The notes: a model not told the origin generated them from the letters alone. A stretch of 52,284 bases of DNA from Marinifilaceae bacterium (GCA_017936285.1 JAGBFU010000080.1:1-52284); one strand, 5' to 3'; numbered from the stretch's first letter, positions 8,185-17,361 are shown. Numbers and translations: made by a program.

Positions 8185-11046
8185 ATGCAAAACAAAGGAG
8201 CGATTACTCTACTTGCCGTACTTATCGGTTTAGTGAGTCTTTATCACTTGTCCTTTACCTGGAAAGCAAATAACGTTGAGAAAGCCGCAAAGGTTTATGC
8301 CAACGGTGACTCTATCCAGGAGAGGGCTTACTTGGATTCCGTAAGCTATTTCGGATTCAATTACAATGAAATTAAAGAGTTGGAGTTGAACCTCGGTTTG
8401 GACCTCCGCGGAGGTATGAACGTAACAATGGAGGTTGATATTCCTGAGGTTATTTTGAATCTTTCAAACTACAGCCAGGACGAGAACTTCAAGAAAGCAA
8501 TGGAGTTGGCAAAATCTCGTATGGTAACAGGTAACGAGGATTTTATCACATTGTTTGGAGAGGCATACGAGGAGATCGCTCCTGGAAACCTGCTCTCATC
8601 AACTCGTATCTTTACCCAGAATGAGTCATTATCTCAGAAAATTGTACCTGGGGCATCAAATCAGGAGGTTCTTGGATTGATTCGCGACGAGGCTCAGGAG
8701 ACAATTGACAACATCTATCAAGTAATGAGCAAGCGTATCGACCAGTTCGGAGTTGTACAGCCAAACATCCGTAAAGCCGAGGAGAAAGCAGGTCGTATCT
8801 TCATTGAGCTTCCTGGAGTAACCGACGCAAACCGTATCAAAGGTTTGTTGGAGCGTACAGCCATCCTTGAGTTTTATGAGACATACGACAACAACCCTCA
8901 AACAGCAAAGGTTGGTGATGTTAAGTTCTATGAGTTAATGTCACAGGCTAATGCTCGTATTGCAGAGATTAATAAAGCTTCATTGGCACCAGAGGATTCA
9001 CTTACTCAAGTTGTTAGCCTATACTCATACTTGCAACCATCTCCATACAATGGTTCAATCATTGGATTTGCTCACGTAAACGACACTGCAAGAATCAACT
9101 CAATGTTGAGCATGTTGCAGACAAATTCAGGAAATACCTTCTTCCCACGTGACGCCCGTTTCGTATGGGATTCAAAGAGCAGTGAGAACAATACAGTAGG
9201 TTTGCATGCTATCAAAGTAAACGAGAAGGGACGTGCTAAACTTGATGGAGGAGTTGTAACATCTGCACGCGTAAGTTTCGAGGATCAGAACGGTGGACGT
9301 CCAAGCGTTAGCATGAGCATGAACAGCGAGGGCGCATCTATTTGGGCAAACCTGACACGCGAGAACATCGGTCGTTGCATTGCTATCGTACTTGACGGAA
9401 CTGTTATCTCATCTCCAACAGTACAGAACGAGATTAAGGGAGGTTCATCTCAAATCACCGGTAACTTCACTGTTGCCGAGGCTGAGGACCTTGCAAACAT
9501 CCTTACATCAGGTAAGGTTGCTGCACCTCCAAGAGTTATTGCCAGCCAGGAGGTTGGACCATCACTTGGACAAGAGTCAATTGAGTCAGGAATGTGGTCA
9601 TTCGTAATTGCATTCGTATTGATCCTTGTATATATGTTCTTCTTCTACAGCAAGGGAGCAGGATTGGCAGCTGATATTGCGCTGTTGATCAACCTGTTCT
9701 TCCTGTTCGGAGTTCTTTCATCATTTGGTGCCGTACTTACCCTGCCTGGTATCGCCGGAATTGTATTGACAATGGGTATGGCGGTTGATGCAAACGTACT
9801 TATCTACGAGCGTATTCAGGAGGAGTTGCTTGGAGGTAAATCTCCAAAGGATGCTGTTAAGGCCGGTTACCATGCTGCATACTCTGCAATTATCGACTCT
9901 CAGGTAACAACATTGTTGACAGGATTTATCCTGTATTTCAACGGAGAGGGCCCAATCAAGGGATTTGCTACAACATTGATCATCGGAATCTTCACTTCAC
10001 TGTTCACTGCAATCTTCATCTCTCGTATCATAATTGACACACGTTTGAACAAAGGTGGTGTTGTTACATTCTGTAGCAAATACACAATGAACTGGTTGAG
10101 AAATGTGGCATTCCCATTCATGAATCGCAGAAAGGTTGGTTACACCGTATCTGGAATCATCTCAGTTATATGCTTGATTGCTCTGTTCACTATAGGCTTG
10201 AACAAGGGTATTGACTTCGTCGGAGGACGTTCATACACCGTTCAGTTCCCACAGAGCGTAGAGGTTGAGCAAATCTCAACAAGTCTTGGTCAGGCAAACA
10301 TCTATGGCAGTAACCCGGAGGTTAAGACATTCGGTTCTGACAATCAGGTTAAGATTACTACAAAGTACAAAGTTGATCAGAATGGTGCAGAGGTTGATGC
10401 CGAGATTGACAGTTTGCTATATGTAGGAGTTAAACCATATTTGGCCGAGGGAACAACCTTGACCCAGTTCAAGTCAGAGAACATTCTTGAGACAAACCGT
10501 GTAGGAGCTGCAATTGCGAACAACGTTGCCGACTCAGCAGTAACAGCTGTATTGTTGTCATTGATTGCAATATTCCTGTACATCTTGATACGATTCAACA
10601 AATGGCAGTTTGGTGCCGGAGCTTTGGTTGGATTGGCACACAACACAATTGTATTGTTGGGAGTCTTTGCATTGTTTGGAAATATCATGCCATTCTCTAT
10701 GGAGATTGACCAATCATTTATCGCAGCCATCTTGACTGTAGTAGGATACTCTATCAACGATACTGTGGTTGTTTTCGACAGAATTCGTGAGTACATGAAG
10801 TTGTATCCAAAACGCGACTTCACTGAGACCACAAACGCTGCTTTGAACTCAACATTGCGTCGTACATTCAGTACCTCACTTTCTACACTGGTTGTATTGA
10901 TTGCAATCTTCATCTTCGGAGGAGCATCAATCCGCGGTTTCGTATTCGCACTTCTTCTTGGAGTTTGCGTAGGAACATACTCAACATTGTTTGTTGCTAC
11001 TCCTATCGCATACGATTTGCTCAAGAAGAAATTAGCTAAGAAGTAA
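8185..11046 (+). CDS. secDF: Fused protein translocase subunit SecDF
   Basis: 953-aa inner-membrane RND-type protein that helps the Sec channel pull proteins across using the proton gradient. The SecD half covers about residues 1-630: an N-terminal membrane segment, the LGLDLRGGMNVTMEV periplasmic motif, VQPNIRKAEEKAGRIFIELPGV, then six membrane segments with GIAGIVLTMGMAVDANVLIYERI. The SecF half follows (GLNKGIDFVGGRSY, then membrane segments with VVGYSINDTVVVFDRIRE). A single chain is the usual Bacteroidota form. It is monocistronic between a promoter and a strong terminator. SecY and SecG are also encoded in this window. Confidence 0.97.
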   Translation: MQNKGAITLLAVLIGLVSLYHLSFTWKANNVEKAAKVYANGDSIQERAYLDSVSYFGFNYNEIKELELNLGLDLRGGMNVTMEVDIPEVILNLSNYSQDENFKKAMELAKSRMVTGNEDFITLFGEAYEEIAPGNLLSSTRIFTQNESLSQKIVPGASNQEVLGLIRDEAQETIDNIYQVMSKRIDQFGVVQPNIRKAEEKAGRIFIELPGVTDANRIKGLLERTAILEFYETYDNNPQTAKVGDVKFYELMSQANARIAEINKASLAPEDSLTQVVSLYSYLQPSPYNGSIIGFAHVNDTARINSMLSMLQTNSGNTFFPRDARFVWDSKSSENNTVGLHAIKVNEKGRAKLDGGVVTSARVSFEDQNGGRPSVSMSMNSEGASIWANLTRENIGRCIAIVLDGTVISSPTVQNEIKGGSSQITGNFTVAEAEDLANILTSGKVAAPPRVIASQEVGPSLGQESIESGMWSFVIAFVLILVYMFFFYSKGAGLAADIALLINLFFLFGVLSSFGAVLTLPGIAGIVLTMGMAVDANVLIYERIQEELLGGKSPKDAVKAGYHAAYSAIIDSQVTTLLTGFILYFNGEGPIKGFATTLIIGIFTSLFTAIFISRIIIDTRLNKGGVVTFCSKYTMNWLRNVAFPFMNRRKVGYTVSGIISVICLIALFTIGLNKGIDFVGGRSYTVQFPQSVEVEQISTSLGQANIYGSNPEVKTFGSDNQVKITTKYKVDQNGAEVDAEIDSLLYVGVKPYLAEGTTLTQFKSENILETNRVGAAIANNVADSAVTAVLLSLIAIFLYILIRFNKWQFGAGALVGLAHNTIVLLGVFALFGNIMPFSMEIDQSFIAAILTVVGYSINDTVVVFDRIREYMKLYPKRDFTETTNAALNSTLRRTFSTSLSTLVVLIAIFIFGGASIRGFVFALLLGVCVGTYSTLFVATPIAYDLLKKKLAKK

Positions 11047-11070
11047 TCAAAAGTAGCTATACTCTTATAT

Positions 11071-11105
11071 ATGGGGTTGACCGTTTGGTCAGCCCCATTT
11101 TTTTT
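11071..11105 (+). terminator. Intrinsic terminator after secDF
   Basis: ATGGGGTTGACC (11071-11082) pairs with GGTCAGCCCCAT (11087-11098) around the loop GTTT with one G-T pair, then a run of eight Ts. The loop and first 3' stem bases also hold the -33 box of the next gene. Confidence 0.93.
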
Positions 11106-11115
11106 AATACTTTTG
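11084..11115 (+). promoter_or_regulatory. Promoter of the thioredoxin-fold lipoprotein-lpxH operon, overlapping the secDF terminator
   Basis: TTTG at 11084-11087 and TACTTTTG at 11108-11115 are 20 bases apart, matching the -33/-7 consensus. The -33 box sits in the apical part of the secDF terminator hairpin. The start codon at 11141 leaves a leader of about 20 bases. Confidence 0.7.
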
Positions 11116-11140
11116 CACTACTAAAAAGATAAAACAGAAT

Positions 11141-12283
11141 ATGAAGAGAATTTTACTGCTCAGCACTATTATAGCTGCAACCCTATGCTACTCATGTAGC
11201 GATACCAACTCTAAGATTGAGGGTACCGTCAAGAATTATGAGGGTAAAAAGATATACCTCGACCACATTGATATTAACCAGATAACCAAAATCGACTCTG
11301 CAGAACTTGGCAATAGTGGCGAATTCACCTTTAAGGTTAAAGTGGAGACCCCGGAATTCTACCAACTTCGTCTGAAAGGATGCGAGAACATATATATCAT
11401 GGCAGAGAAAGACTCCACACAAACCATTAACATAACTAACCCTGCAGAGTACGAATATTCTGTAGAGGGCTCTACTCTCAGCAGTGAACTAAAGAAAGTT
11501 GTCAGCCATCTTAGCAATGCTCGTAAAAGATTACACAGCATATACCTTGCTATGGCCGATGAAGTGGATCAAAGCAAATTGGAAACGCTGAAAAAATCTG
11601 CTTCTCAAACTATTCTGGATCAAATACAATTCTCTAGGAAATATATAATTGAGAATCCCGGTTCTCCGGTTGCATACTTTGTACTATATCAAAAGCTACA
11701 TGACGACTATGTATTAACACTCCCTACAAACCTTAACTACTATCGTGCTGTCGCAACAAACCTTGACATTAAGTATCCGAATGCCAAATACTCTAAGTTC
11801 GTTAAGAATCATGTATTGAGATTAATTGAAGAGAATACCAATGCACAATTAAATACACTTATCAACACCTATTCCCGCGATTTGCCGGAACTTAAATTAA
11901 AAGACAGCAAGGGCAAGGAGTTTGACATTGAAAAATTACGAGGCAAAACAATCCTGCTTGACTTTGCTATGATTACGGAACAAGGGACTGTAGCATATCA
12001 GAAAGAGCTTGGCGAGATATATAAAAAGTACTCAGGCAAGGGACTTGTAATAGTTCAGGTATGCTTTGACAAGAGTAAAATCCTATGGGAGATGGCAGTA
12101 CGCGAACACGATATAAAGTGGACCTGCCTTTTGGATGAGAATAGCGTCAACTCCAAAATTCTTACAGATTGGAACATATCTACCATTCCTGCCAACTACA
12201 TTATTGACAAGAACTTCAAAATTGTAGGTAAAAACCAGTTTGGAGAAAACCTGTCTGACTATATAAAAGACCTGCTTAAATAA
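11141..12283 (+). CDS. DUF4369/thioredoxin-fold lipoprotein lacking the CXXC active site
   Basis: 380-aa lipoprotein with lipobox Cys19 (LCYSC). Residues about 22-115 look like DUF4369 (SKIEGTVKNYEGKKIYLDH...DSAELGNSGEFTFKV). Residues about 245-380 have the TlpA/AhpC-TSA layout: LPELKLKDSKGKEFDIEKLRG, then a strand, YKKYSGKGLVIVQVCFD, and STIPANYIIDKNFKIVGKN. Where the family has FWAxWCxxC, this protein has FAMITEQGT (275-283), so both redox cysteines are missing. The cis-proline region (STIPANY) is kept. It should therefore not act as a dithiol oxidoreductase; binding or a structural role is possible. lpxH follows after one base. Confidence 0.82.
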   Translation: MKRILLLSTIIAATLCYSCSDTNSKIEGTVKNYEGKKIYLDHIDINQITKIDSAELGNSGEFTFKVKVETPEFYQLRLKGCENIYIMAEKDSTQTINITNPAEYEYSVEGSTLSSELKKVVSHLSNARKRLHSIYLAMADEVDQSKLETLKKSASQTILDQIQFSRKYIIENPGSPVAYFVLYQKLHDDYVLTLPTNLNYYRAVATNLDIKYPNAKYSKFVKNHVLRLIEENTNAQLNTLINTYSRDLPELKLKDSKGKEFDIEKLRGKTILLDFAMITEQGTVAYQKELGEIYKKYSGKGLVIVQVCFDKSKILWEMAVREHDIKWTCLLDENSVNSKILTDWNISTIPANYIIDKNFKIVGKNQFGENLSDYIKDLLK

Positions 12284-12284
12284 A

Positions 12285-13049
12285 ATGAGTAACAAATCGA
12301 TATATTTCCTGTCAGATGTGCACCTCGGGTCCCGTTCACTAAATAATGATCGTGAACGGGAACTACACCTGATAACCTTTATCGACTCCATAAAAGAGCA
12401 CTGTGCATCGTTATGGTTGATGGGGGATATATTTGATTTTTGGTTTGAATATAAGCATGCGGTTCCCAAAGGACACACACGTCTGCTTGGCAAATTAAGC
12501 GAACTAACCGATCAGGGCATTGAGGTTCACATATTCACTGGTAACCACGACATTTGGATGTTTGGTTACCTTGAACAGGAGTGTGGGGTTAGGATTCACA
12601 CCAACATAACAGAACTGATTACACTAAACAACAAAACATTACTGCTTGGGCATGGAGATGGCCTGAACCCCAAAGATATCGGATTCAAAATAATCAGAAC
12701 AGTATTTCATAGTAAATTCGCACAATGGTTATTTAGAATCATACATCCGGATTGTGGCATTGCCCTTGCCAGAAAATGGTCTTCTCACTCAAGAAAAGCA
12801 CAAGGCGGAGTTACACAATACCAATATTCAGGAGACAACCACGAGGATAGTGTTATTTTCAGCAATGAATATGTAACACTTCATCCCGAAGTGGATTATG
12901 TAATCTTTGGCCACCGACATCTACCTTTTGAAGTCATTTTAAAGAATGGGGCTACCTATATAAATCTTGGCGACTGGCTCACCCAATTTACATATGCAGA
13001 ACTAACCACGTCAGGCGAACTTTTCCTGAAGAAATTCCCAATGGCATAA
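12285..13049 (+). CDS. lpxH: UDP-2,3-diacylglucosamine diphosphatase
   Basis: 254-aa calcineurin-like phosphoesterase of lipid A synthesis, which cleaves UDP-2,3-diacylglucosamine to lipid X and UMP at the inner membrane face. The metal-binding series is complete: SDVHLG near the start, MGDIFDFW, TGNHDIWM, LLGHGDGL and FGHRHLP near the end. Length is close to that of the E. coli enzyme (about 240). It begins one base after the stop of the preceding lipoprotein gene, so the two should be cotranscribed. Confidence 0.93.
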   Translation: MSNKSIYFLSDVHLGSRSLNNDRERELHLITFIDSIKEHCASLWLMGDIFDFWFEYKHAVPKGHTRLLGKLSELTDQGIEVHIFTGNHDIWMFGYLEQECGVRIHTNITELITLNNKTLLLGHGDGLNPKDIGFKIIRTVFHSKFAQWLFRIIHPDCGIALARKWSSHSRKAQGGVTQYQYSGDNHEDSVIFSNEYVTLHPEVDYVIFGHRHLPFEVILKNGATYINLGDWLTQFTYAELTTSGELFLKKFPMA

Positions 13050-13077
13050 GAATCTGTTTAAAATTTTAACAGATTCT
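13049..13077. repeat. 29-bp inverted repeat after lpxH, sharing a 14-base arm with the element at 39604-39795
   Basis: AGAATCTGTT (13049-13058) pairs perfectly with AACAGATTCT (13068-13077) around nine AT bases. It starts at the last base of the lpxH stop codon. No T tract follows on either strand, so it is a weak terminator at best. The arm AGAATCTGTTTAAA recurs exactly as the outer end of the right terminal repeat of the mobile-like element near rplE. Confidence 0.7.
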
Positions 13078-13097
13078 AAATTAATTGAGTTATAATA

Positions 13098-13126
13098 TTG
13101 GATTTTTACATTTTTGATTAACTTTG
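13098..13126 (+). promoter_or_regulatory. comM promoter
   Basis: TTG at 13098-13100 and TAACTTTG at 13119-13126 are 18 bases apart, slightly short of the usual 19-21. The start codon at 13152 leaves a leader of about 20 bases. Confidence 0.6.
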
Positions 13127-13151
13127 CACTTAACAAAATATTTATATTGTT

Positions 13152-14693
13152 ATGTTAGTAAAAATCCTTAGCGCAACCATCTATGGTATAGATGCTCTAT
13201 TAGTTACTGTCGAAGTAAATATACTTAATGGAGCAAAATTTATAATTGTCGGACTCCCCGATACCGCCGTACGCGAAAGCCAGCAACGAATCGATTCCTC
13301 CCTCCGAATGATTGGAGAACGCATTCCGGGTAAAAGGGTTATAATCAATATGGCACCTGCTGATATTAAAAAGGAGGGGGCTCTATTTGATTTACCGCTT
13401 GCCATAGGCATCCTTGCAGCAAACGAAAAGTTAGAGAGCAATATGCTCAACTCAACTATGTTCATTGGAGAACTATCGCTCGATGGCACTCTGCAAGCAA
13501 TCAAAGGAGCTCTACCTGCAACCATTGCTGCAAAAGAGGCCGGAATGGAACGCATAGTACTGCCGGTAGAGAATGCTGCAGAGGCAAGTGTAGTACAGGG
13601 AATAAAGGTATATGGCTTCAGAAAACTGGAAGAGGTAATCCTATTCCTGCGCCATCAAATAGAGATTGAACCAACTCCATTCCATAACAATGGCATGATG
13701 GCAAACACAAACAGCAGAGATAGTGATTTTGCAGATGTTCGCGGTCAGGAACAGGCCAAACGAGCCTTAGAGATTGCCGCATGTGGCTCACACAACATTC
13801 TGCTTATCGGTTCACCGGGAGCAGGCAAAACCATGCTATCAAAAAGATTGCCCTCGATTATGCCTCCAATGACCGAGGAAGAGGCTCTTGAGGTAACAAA
13901 AATACACTCTGTAGCCGGCTATATGGAAAACGGGATAGGATTGATTACGCAACGTCCATTCCGCTCACCACACCACTCCGCATCTGAAAGTTCACTTATC
14001 GGAGGCGGCTCTATCCCCAAACCGGGGGAGATATCGCTTGCATGTAACGGGTGTCTGTATCTCGATGAACTTCCTGAATTCAGAAGACATACTCTGGAGC
14101 TTTTAAGACAACCATTAGAGGATAGAGAGATATGCATAACACGTGTACATGGTGCTGTAAAATTCCCTGCAAACTTTCTATTAGTGGCCTCAATGAACCC
14201 CTGCCCATGCGGATACTATACTCACCCTACACATGAATGCAGCTGTAATGAATGGACAATAAAAAAGTATCTTGCAAAGATTTCTGGTCCATTACTTGAC
14301 AGGATAGACATGCACATCGCTGTCGCTCCCGTAGAGATTGATAAAATGGCTCAGAGTGATGAGATTATCGAGAATAGTGCGACAATCAGAGAGCGTGTAA
14401 TAAAGGGGCGAGAAATTCAAACATATAGATTCAGGAATGATAAGGGGATATTCTGCAATGCGCAAATGGATAGTGCAATGATCAGAAGATATTGCAAACT
14501 AACACCGGAGTGTTCCAATTTGCTGACAAGAGCCGTTGAAAGAATTGGAGCATCAGCACGTACATACGACAGAATAATAAAAGTTGCAAGAACAATTGCC
14601 GACCTTAAGGGCAACGAAAAAATCGCCCCGGCAGAAATAGCCGAGGCGCTTCAATATCGTTGTCTCGATAGAAATAACTGGGGAGACAGATAA
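13152..14693 (+). CDS. comM: ComM/YifB-family Mg-chelatase-like AAA+ ATPase
   Basis: 513 aa. The N-terminal S5/Lon-protease-like domain spans about 1-170 (GLPDTAVRESQQRI, MAPADIKKEGALFDLPLAIGIL). The Mg-chelatase AAA+ module has Walker A GSPGAGKT, the family segment PFRSPHHSASESSLIGGG, Walker B LYLDELPEF, and a C-terminal MCM-like region. A cysteine cluster (NPCPCGYYTHPTHECSC) is the usual family zinc-like insert. ComM helicases promote branch migration during natural transformation and recombination; the role here is inferred from family. The stop codon is one base from the convergent ppa stop. Confidence 0.92.
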   Translation: MLVKILSATIYGIDALLVTVEVNILNGAKFIIVGLPDTAVRESQQRIDSSLRMIGERIPGKRVIINMAPADIKKEGALFDLPLAIGILAANEKLESNMLNSTMFIGELSLDGTLQAIKGALPATIAAKEAGMERIVLPVENAAEASVVQGIKVYGFRKLEEVILFLRHQIEIEPTPFHNNGMMANTNSRDSDFADVRGQEQAKRALEIAACGSHNILLIGSPGAGKTMLSKRLPSIMPPMTEEEALEVTKIHSVAGYMENGIGLITQRPFRSPHHSASESSLIGGGSIPKPGEISLACNGCLYLDELPEFRRHTLELLRQPLEDREICITRVHGAVKFPANFLLVASMNPCPCGYYTHPTHECSCNEWTIKKYLAKISGPLLDRIDMHIAVAPVEIDKMAQSDEIIENSATIRERVIKGREIQTYRFRNDKGIFCNAQMDSAMIRRYCKLTPECSNLLTRAVERIGASARTYDRIIKVARTIADLKGNEKIAPAEIAEALQYRCLDRNNWGDR

Positions 14694-14694
14694 C

Positions 14695-15384
14695 TTAAAC
14701 GTTATTCAATATATCCTCCAAAGAGTTGAAGTGTCGCTTATAATCCTCCAAGCTGCGATTAATAACCTCTATCGCCTCTTCACGTCCGTAAATATGGGGA
14801 ATCTCCACCTTGAACTTGTGCAACTCATCATGGTGCACATCCGGCATCTCTTTGTATGTCAAGAAGTAGTGACGAAGACGATCAACGAATGTCAAAGGCA
14901 ACTCAGATATATCATTATAGATATCAAAAGCAGCATCACCCTTTAACACACAAATGATTTTATCATCTGCCTCATCACCATCAATCATTCTGAAACCACC
15001 AATAGGACGAGCCTGCACTATAATATCGCCATGCGAGATATTTTTCTCGGTCAGGACACATACATCCAATGGATCTCCATCACCGATAATCTCACAACGT
15101 CCTGTCTGCTGAGAACAAAATTGTGCTACCAAATCACCACAGAAACTTTGCGGAATAAATCCATAAAGCGCCGGCACGGTATTTGAGTACTTCTGCGGAC
15201 GATCAATTTTAATATATCCACTCGCCTTGTCCAACTCATACTTAACGGTATCGGTTGGAACCATCTCAATAAAAGCGGTCAGGATATCCGGGGCATCAGG
15301 TCCCACATCCAAACCATGCCATGGGTGAGATTTATAACGCAATCCCATCAACCTGGCAATAGGGTCATTAATTTTGTTTCCCAT
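14695..15384 (-). CDS. ppa: Family I inorganic pyrophosphatase
   Basis: 229-aa cytoplasmic enzyme hydrolysing pyrophosphate to phosphate. The family I signature is GDGDPLDVCVL. Other metal and phosphate residues fit: KYELDKASGYIKIDRP, ALYGFIPQ and GDEADDKIICV. It is longer at the N-terminus than the E. coli enzyme (about 175), as in other Bacteroidota. It lies 50 bases after dnaJ on the same strand with no TAnnTTTG between, so it may be read from the grpE-dnaJ transcript. No terminator is visible at the tail-to-tail junction with comM. Confidence 0.93.
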   Translation of the reverse strand: MGNKINDPIARLMGLRYKSHPWHGLDVGPDAPDILTAFIEMVPTDTVKYELDKASGYIKIDRPQKYSNTVPALYGFIPQSFCGDLVAQFCSQQTGRCEIIGDGDPLDVCVLTEKNISHGDIIVQARPIGGFRMIDGDEADDKIICVLKGDAAFDIYNDISELPLTFVDRLRHYFLTYKEMPDVHHDELHKFKVEIPHIYGREEAIEVINRSLEDYKRHFNSLEDILNNV

Positions 15385-15434
15385 ACACTCTATTTTATGA
15401 ATTTATTATACTTCGCTCAGATAAGTTTCCGTTA

Positions 15435-16619
15435 TCAAAACATATTCTTCATTCGCGAGAAGAAGCCCTTATCACCCTGACCTGGTTTCATATCACCATT
15501 ATCTTTCATTTTTTGCAAAATGGTACGCTCCTCCTTACTTGGATTTTTGGGTATCCACACATTAACCTTTACAAGCATATCGCCTCGACCATATCCATTA
15601 ACGTCAGGCAATCCCTTACCCCTATAACGCAATATCTTGCCCGGCTGAGTTCCTGCCTCAACATTAACCTTCATCTTACCATCGATGTACGGAACCTCGA
15701 AACTCTCACCAAGAACAGCCTCTGGCACTGAGACAAACAGATTGTACATTATATCGTTACCGTCACGCAACAGATCCTTGTCCGGCTCCTCTTCAATCAA
15801 TACAATCAAATCTCCATTCACTCCGCCATGACGAGGAGCATTTCCTTTACCTCGCATCATCACAGACATACCATCAGATACACCTGCAGGGATTGAGATT
15901 GAAATTACCTCTTCGCCCTGAACTACTCCCTCACCGGCGCAATGAGTACACTTATCTTTTATAATTTTACCCTCTCCTCCACAATTAGGACAAACAGAGG
16001 ATGTACGCATAGCTCCCAAGATTGTCTGCTGTACTCGGGTTACCTGACCGGTACCATTACATGTGGAACAAGTGGTATAAGCAGATGAATCCTTTGCTCC
16101 CGAACTTTTACAATGTTCACAAGGAACCAATTTCTTCAATTTAACCTTGGTCTCCTTACCATGTGCAACATCATGTAGATTTACTTTGACCTTAATTCTC
16201 AGATCGCCACCCTTATTCACTCTACGACCACCTGAGCGACCTCCACCGAAGCCGCCAAAGCCACCAAAACTACCACCACCAAAAATATCACCGAATGCGC
16301 TGAAGATATCCTCCATACTCATTCCGCCACCGCTGAAACCGCCAAAGCCACCGAAACCGCCTCCATTTCCATCAACACCGGCATGACCAAATTGATCATA
16401 TCGCTGACGTTTCTCCGGATCATTCAATACGCTATATGCCTCAGCAGCCTCCTTAAACTTCTCTTCAGCCTCCTTAGCCTGAGCCTCACCGACCTCTTCT
16501 GCTCGGTTTTTATCAGGGTGATACTTTATTGCAAGTTTACGATACGCCTTTTTCAATGTATCGGCATTGGCACTTCTATCAACACCAAGTACCTCGTAAT
16601 AATCACGTTTCTCAGCCAT
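15435..16619 (-). CDS. dnaJ: Chaperone DnaJ
   Basis: 394-aa Hsp40 that loads substrates onto DnaK and stimulates its ATPase. The J domain is residues 1-75 with His34-Pro35-Asp36. A Gly/Phe-rich linker follows. The zinc domain has four CxxCxGxG repeats ([32 protein letters not shown]). The C-terminal substrate-binding domains complete a type I DnaJ. grpE precedes it by 29 bases, giving a grpE-dnaJ operon; dnaK is not in the window. Confidence 0.97.
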   Translation of the reverse strand: MAEKRDYYEVLGVDRSANADTLKKAYRKLAIKYHPDKNRAEEVGEAQAKEAEEKFKEAAEAYSVLNDPEKRQRYDQFGHAGVDGNGGGFGGFGGFSGGGMSMEDIFSAFGDIFGGGSFGGFGGFGGGRSGGRRVNKGGDLRIKVKVNLHDVAHGKETKVKLKKLVPCEHCKSSGAKDSSAYTTCSTCNGTGQVTRVQQTILGAMRTSSVCPNCGGEGKIIKDKCTHCAGEGVVQGEEVISISIPAGVSDGMSVMMRGKGNAPRHGGVNGDLIVLIEEEPDKDLLRDGNDIMYNLFVSVPEAVLGESFEVPYIDGKMKVNVEAGTQPGKILRYRGKGLPDVNGYGRGDMLVKVNVWIPKNPSKEERTILQKMKDNGDMKPGQGDKGFFSRMKNMF

Positions 16620-16648
16620 CTTTTACTCCATTTAGCACAATCCAAACA

Positions 16649-17203
16649 CTACTTTGCAACAACTACCTCTGCAAAACGCAACACTCTGTCGTGCAGTGTA
16701 TAACCCTTCTTGGTACAATCAACAACAATATTTGATTGCTCGGGCGATGTCGCAGGAATAACTGCTATTGCTGTCTGATTATCTGTAGAGAACTGCTCAC
16801 CAACACACTCTATCGGTTGCACACCCTGCTTGTTCAAAAAGCTTAGAAATGAGTTGTATATCAACTCAACACCCTCACGTAATGCAGGCACATCCTGAGC
16901 ACTCTCCATACTCTTCAATGCACGTTCAAAATTGTCAACTACAGGTAACAACTCTGTAAAGATTGACTTTCCGGCAGTTGATAACAACTCCATTTTCTCC
17001 TGTGCACTCTTCTTTCTATAATTATCAAAATCGGCTGACAGACGAATATACTTATCACTCATCTCTGCCAACTTCTGCTCTAACTCTTCAATCTTAACAA
17101 GCTCGGCATCCTCGATAACATCGTTTGTAGCACTCTCGTTCATCTGCTCGGCACTCTCTACCGACGCCTCTGCCTGTTCCTTAATACTCTCCTTTTCTGA
17201 CAT
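16649..17203 (-). CDS. grpE: Nucleotide exchange factor GrpE
   Basis: 184 aa. An acidic, poorly ordered N-terminus leads into a long coiled-coil region (ELEQKLAEMSDKYIRLSADFDNYRKK), followed by the FTELLPVVDNFERAL segment and the beta domain (GVQPIECVGEQFSTDNQTAIAVIPA...KKGYTLHDRVLRFAEVVVAK). GrpE opens the DnaK nucleotide cleft to release ADP. Two candidate promoters lie upstream: one of sigma-54 geometry about 115-125 bases before the start and a TAnnTTTG box 25 bases before it. Confidence 0.95.
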   Translation of the reverse strand: MSEKESIKEQAEASVESAEQMNESATNDVIEDAELVKIEELEQKLAEMSDKYIRLSADFDNYRKKSAQEKMELLSTAGKSIFTELLPVVDNFERALKSMESAQDVPALREGVELIYNSFLSFLNKQGVQPIECVGEQFSTDNQTAIAVIPATSPEQSNIVVDCTKKGYTLHDRVLRFAEVVVAK

Positions 17204-17228
17204 AATTACTTTATATCTAACAATTTTA

Positions 17229-17259
17229 CAAAGATAATATCTTACACAAGAAAATCGAA
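17229..17259 (-). promoter_or_regulatory. Housekeeping-type promoter of grpE
   Basis: On the minus strand TATCTTTG (17229-17236) matches TAnnTTTG. A -33-like TTCG (17256-17259) lies 19 bases upstream of it. The leader to the grpE start would be about 20 bases. Confidence 0.55.
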
Positions 17260-17316
17260 GAAAAAATGTAAAATTCTTGTGTACAATGTATATACGTTAC
17301 ATCCACGAAGAAGTAT

Positions 17317-17333
17317 GCAAAATTCCTGCCAAT
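17317..17333 (-). promoter_or_regulatory. Sigma-54 (-24/-12) type promoter upstream of grpE-dnaJ
   Basis: The minus strand reads TTGGCAGGAATTTTGCAT, against the sigma-54 consensus TGGCAC-N5-TTGC. The GG (17329-17330) and GC (17317-17318) are separated by exactly ten bases. The site lies in the radC-grpE gap. The predicted start of transcription is near 17306, giving a leader of about 100 bases. A 13-bp dyad sits just upstream of it. Confidence 0.68.
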
Positions 17334-17343
17334 AGATATAAAG

Positions 17344-17356
17344 CGACATTATGTCA
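17344..17356 (-). promoter_or_regulatory. 13-bp dyad, candidate activator site for the grpE sigma-54 promoter
   Basis: The minus strand reads TGACATAATGTCG. It lies 13 bases upstream of the GG of the -24 element, in the gap just after the radC stop. A near-identical 13-mer (TGACATTTTGTCG) lies at 49025-49037 before the sigma-54 activator gene. A binding role is inference. Confidence 0.5.
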
Positions 17357-17361
17357 TATTT

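Noticed and set aside
10631..10650. TTGGCACAC within secDF as a sigma-54 site
   Set aside because: It is inside the coding sequence and lacks a GC at the ten-base distance.
10377..11024. 215-codon minus-strand frame opposite secDF
   Set aside because: It is a shadow of the strongly biased secDF codons; the protein has no recognisable features and no start signals.
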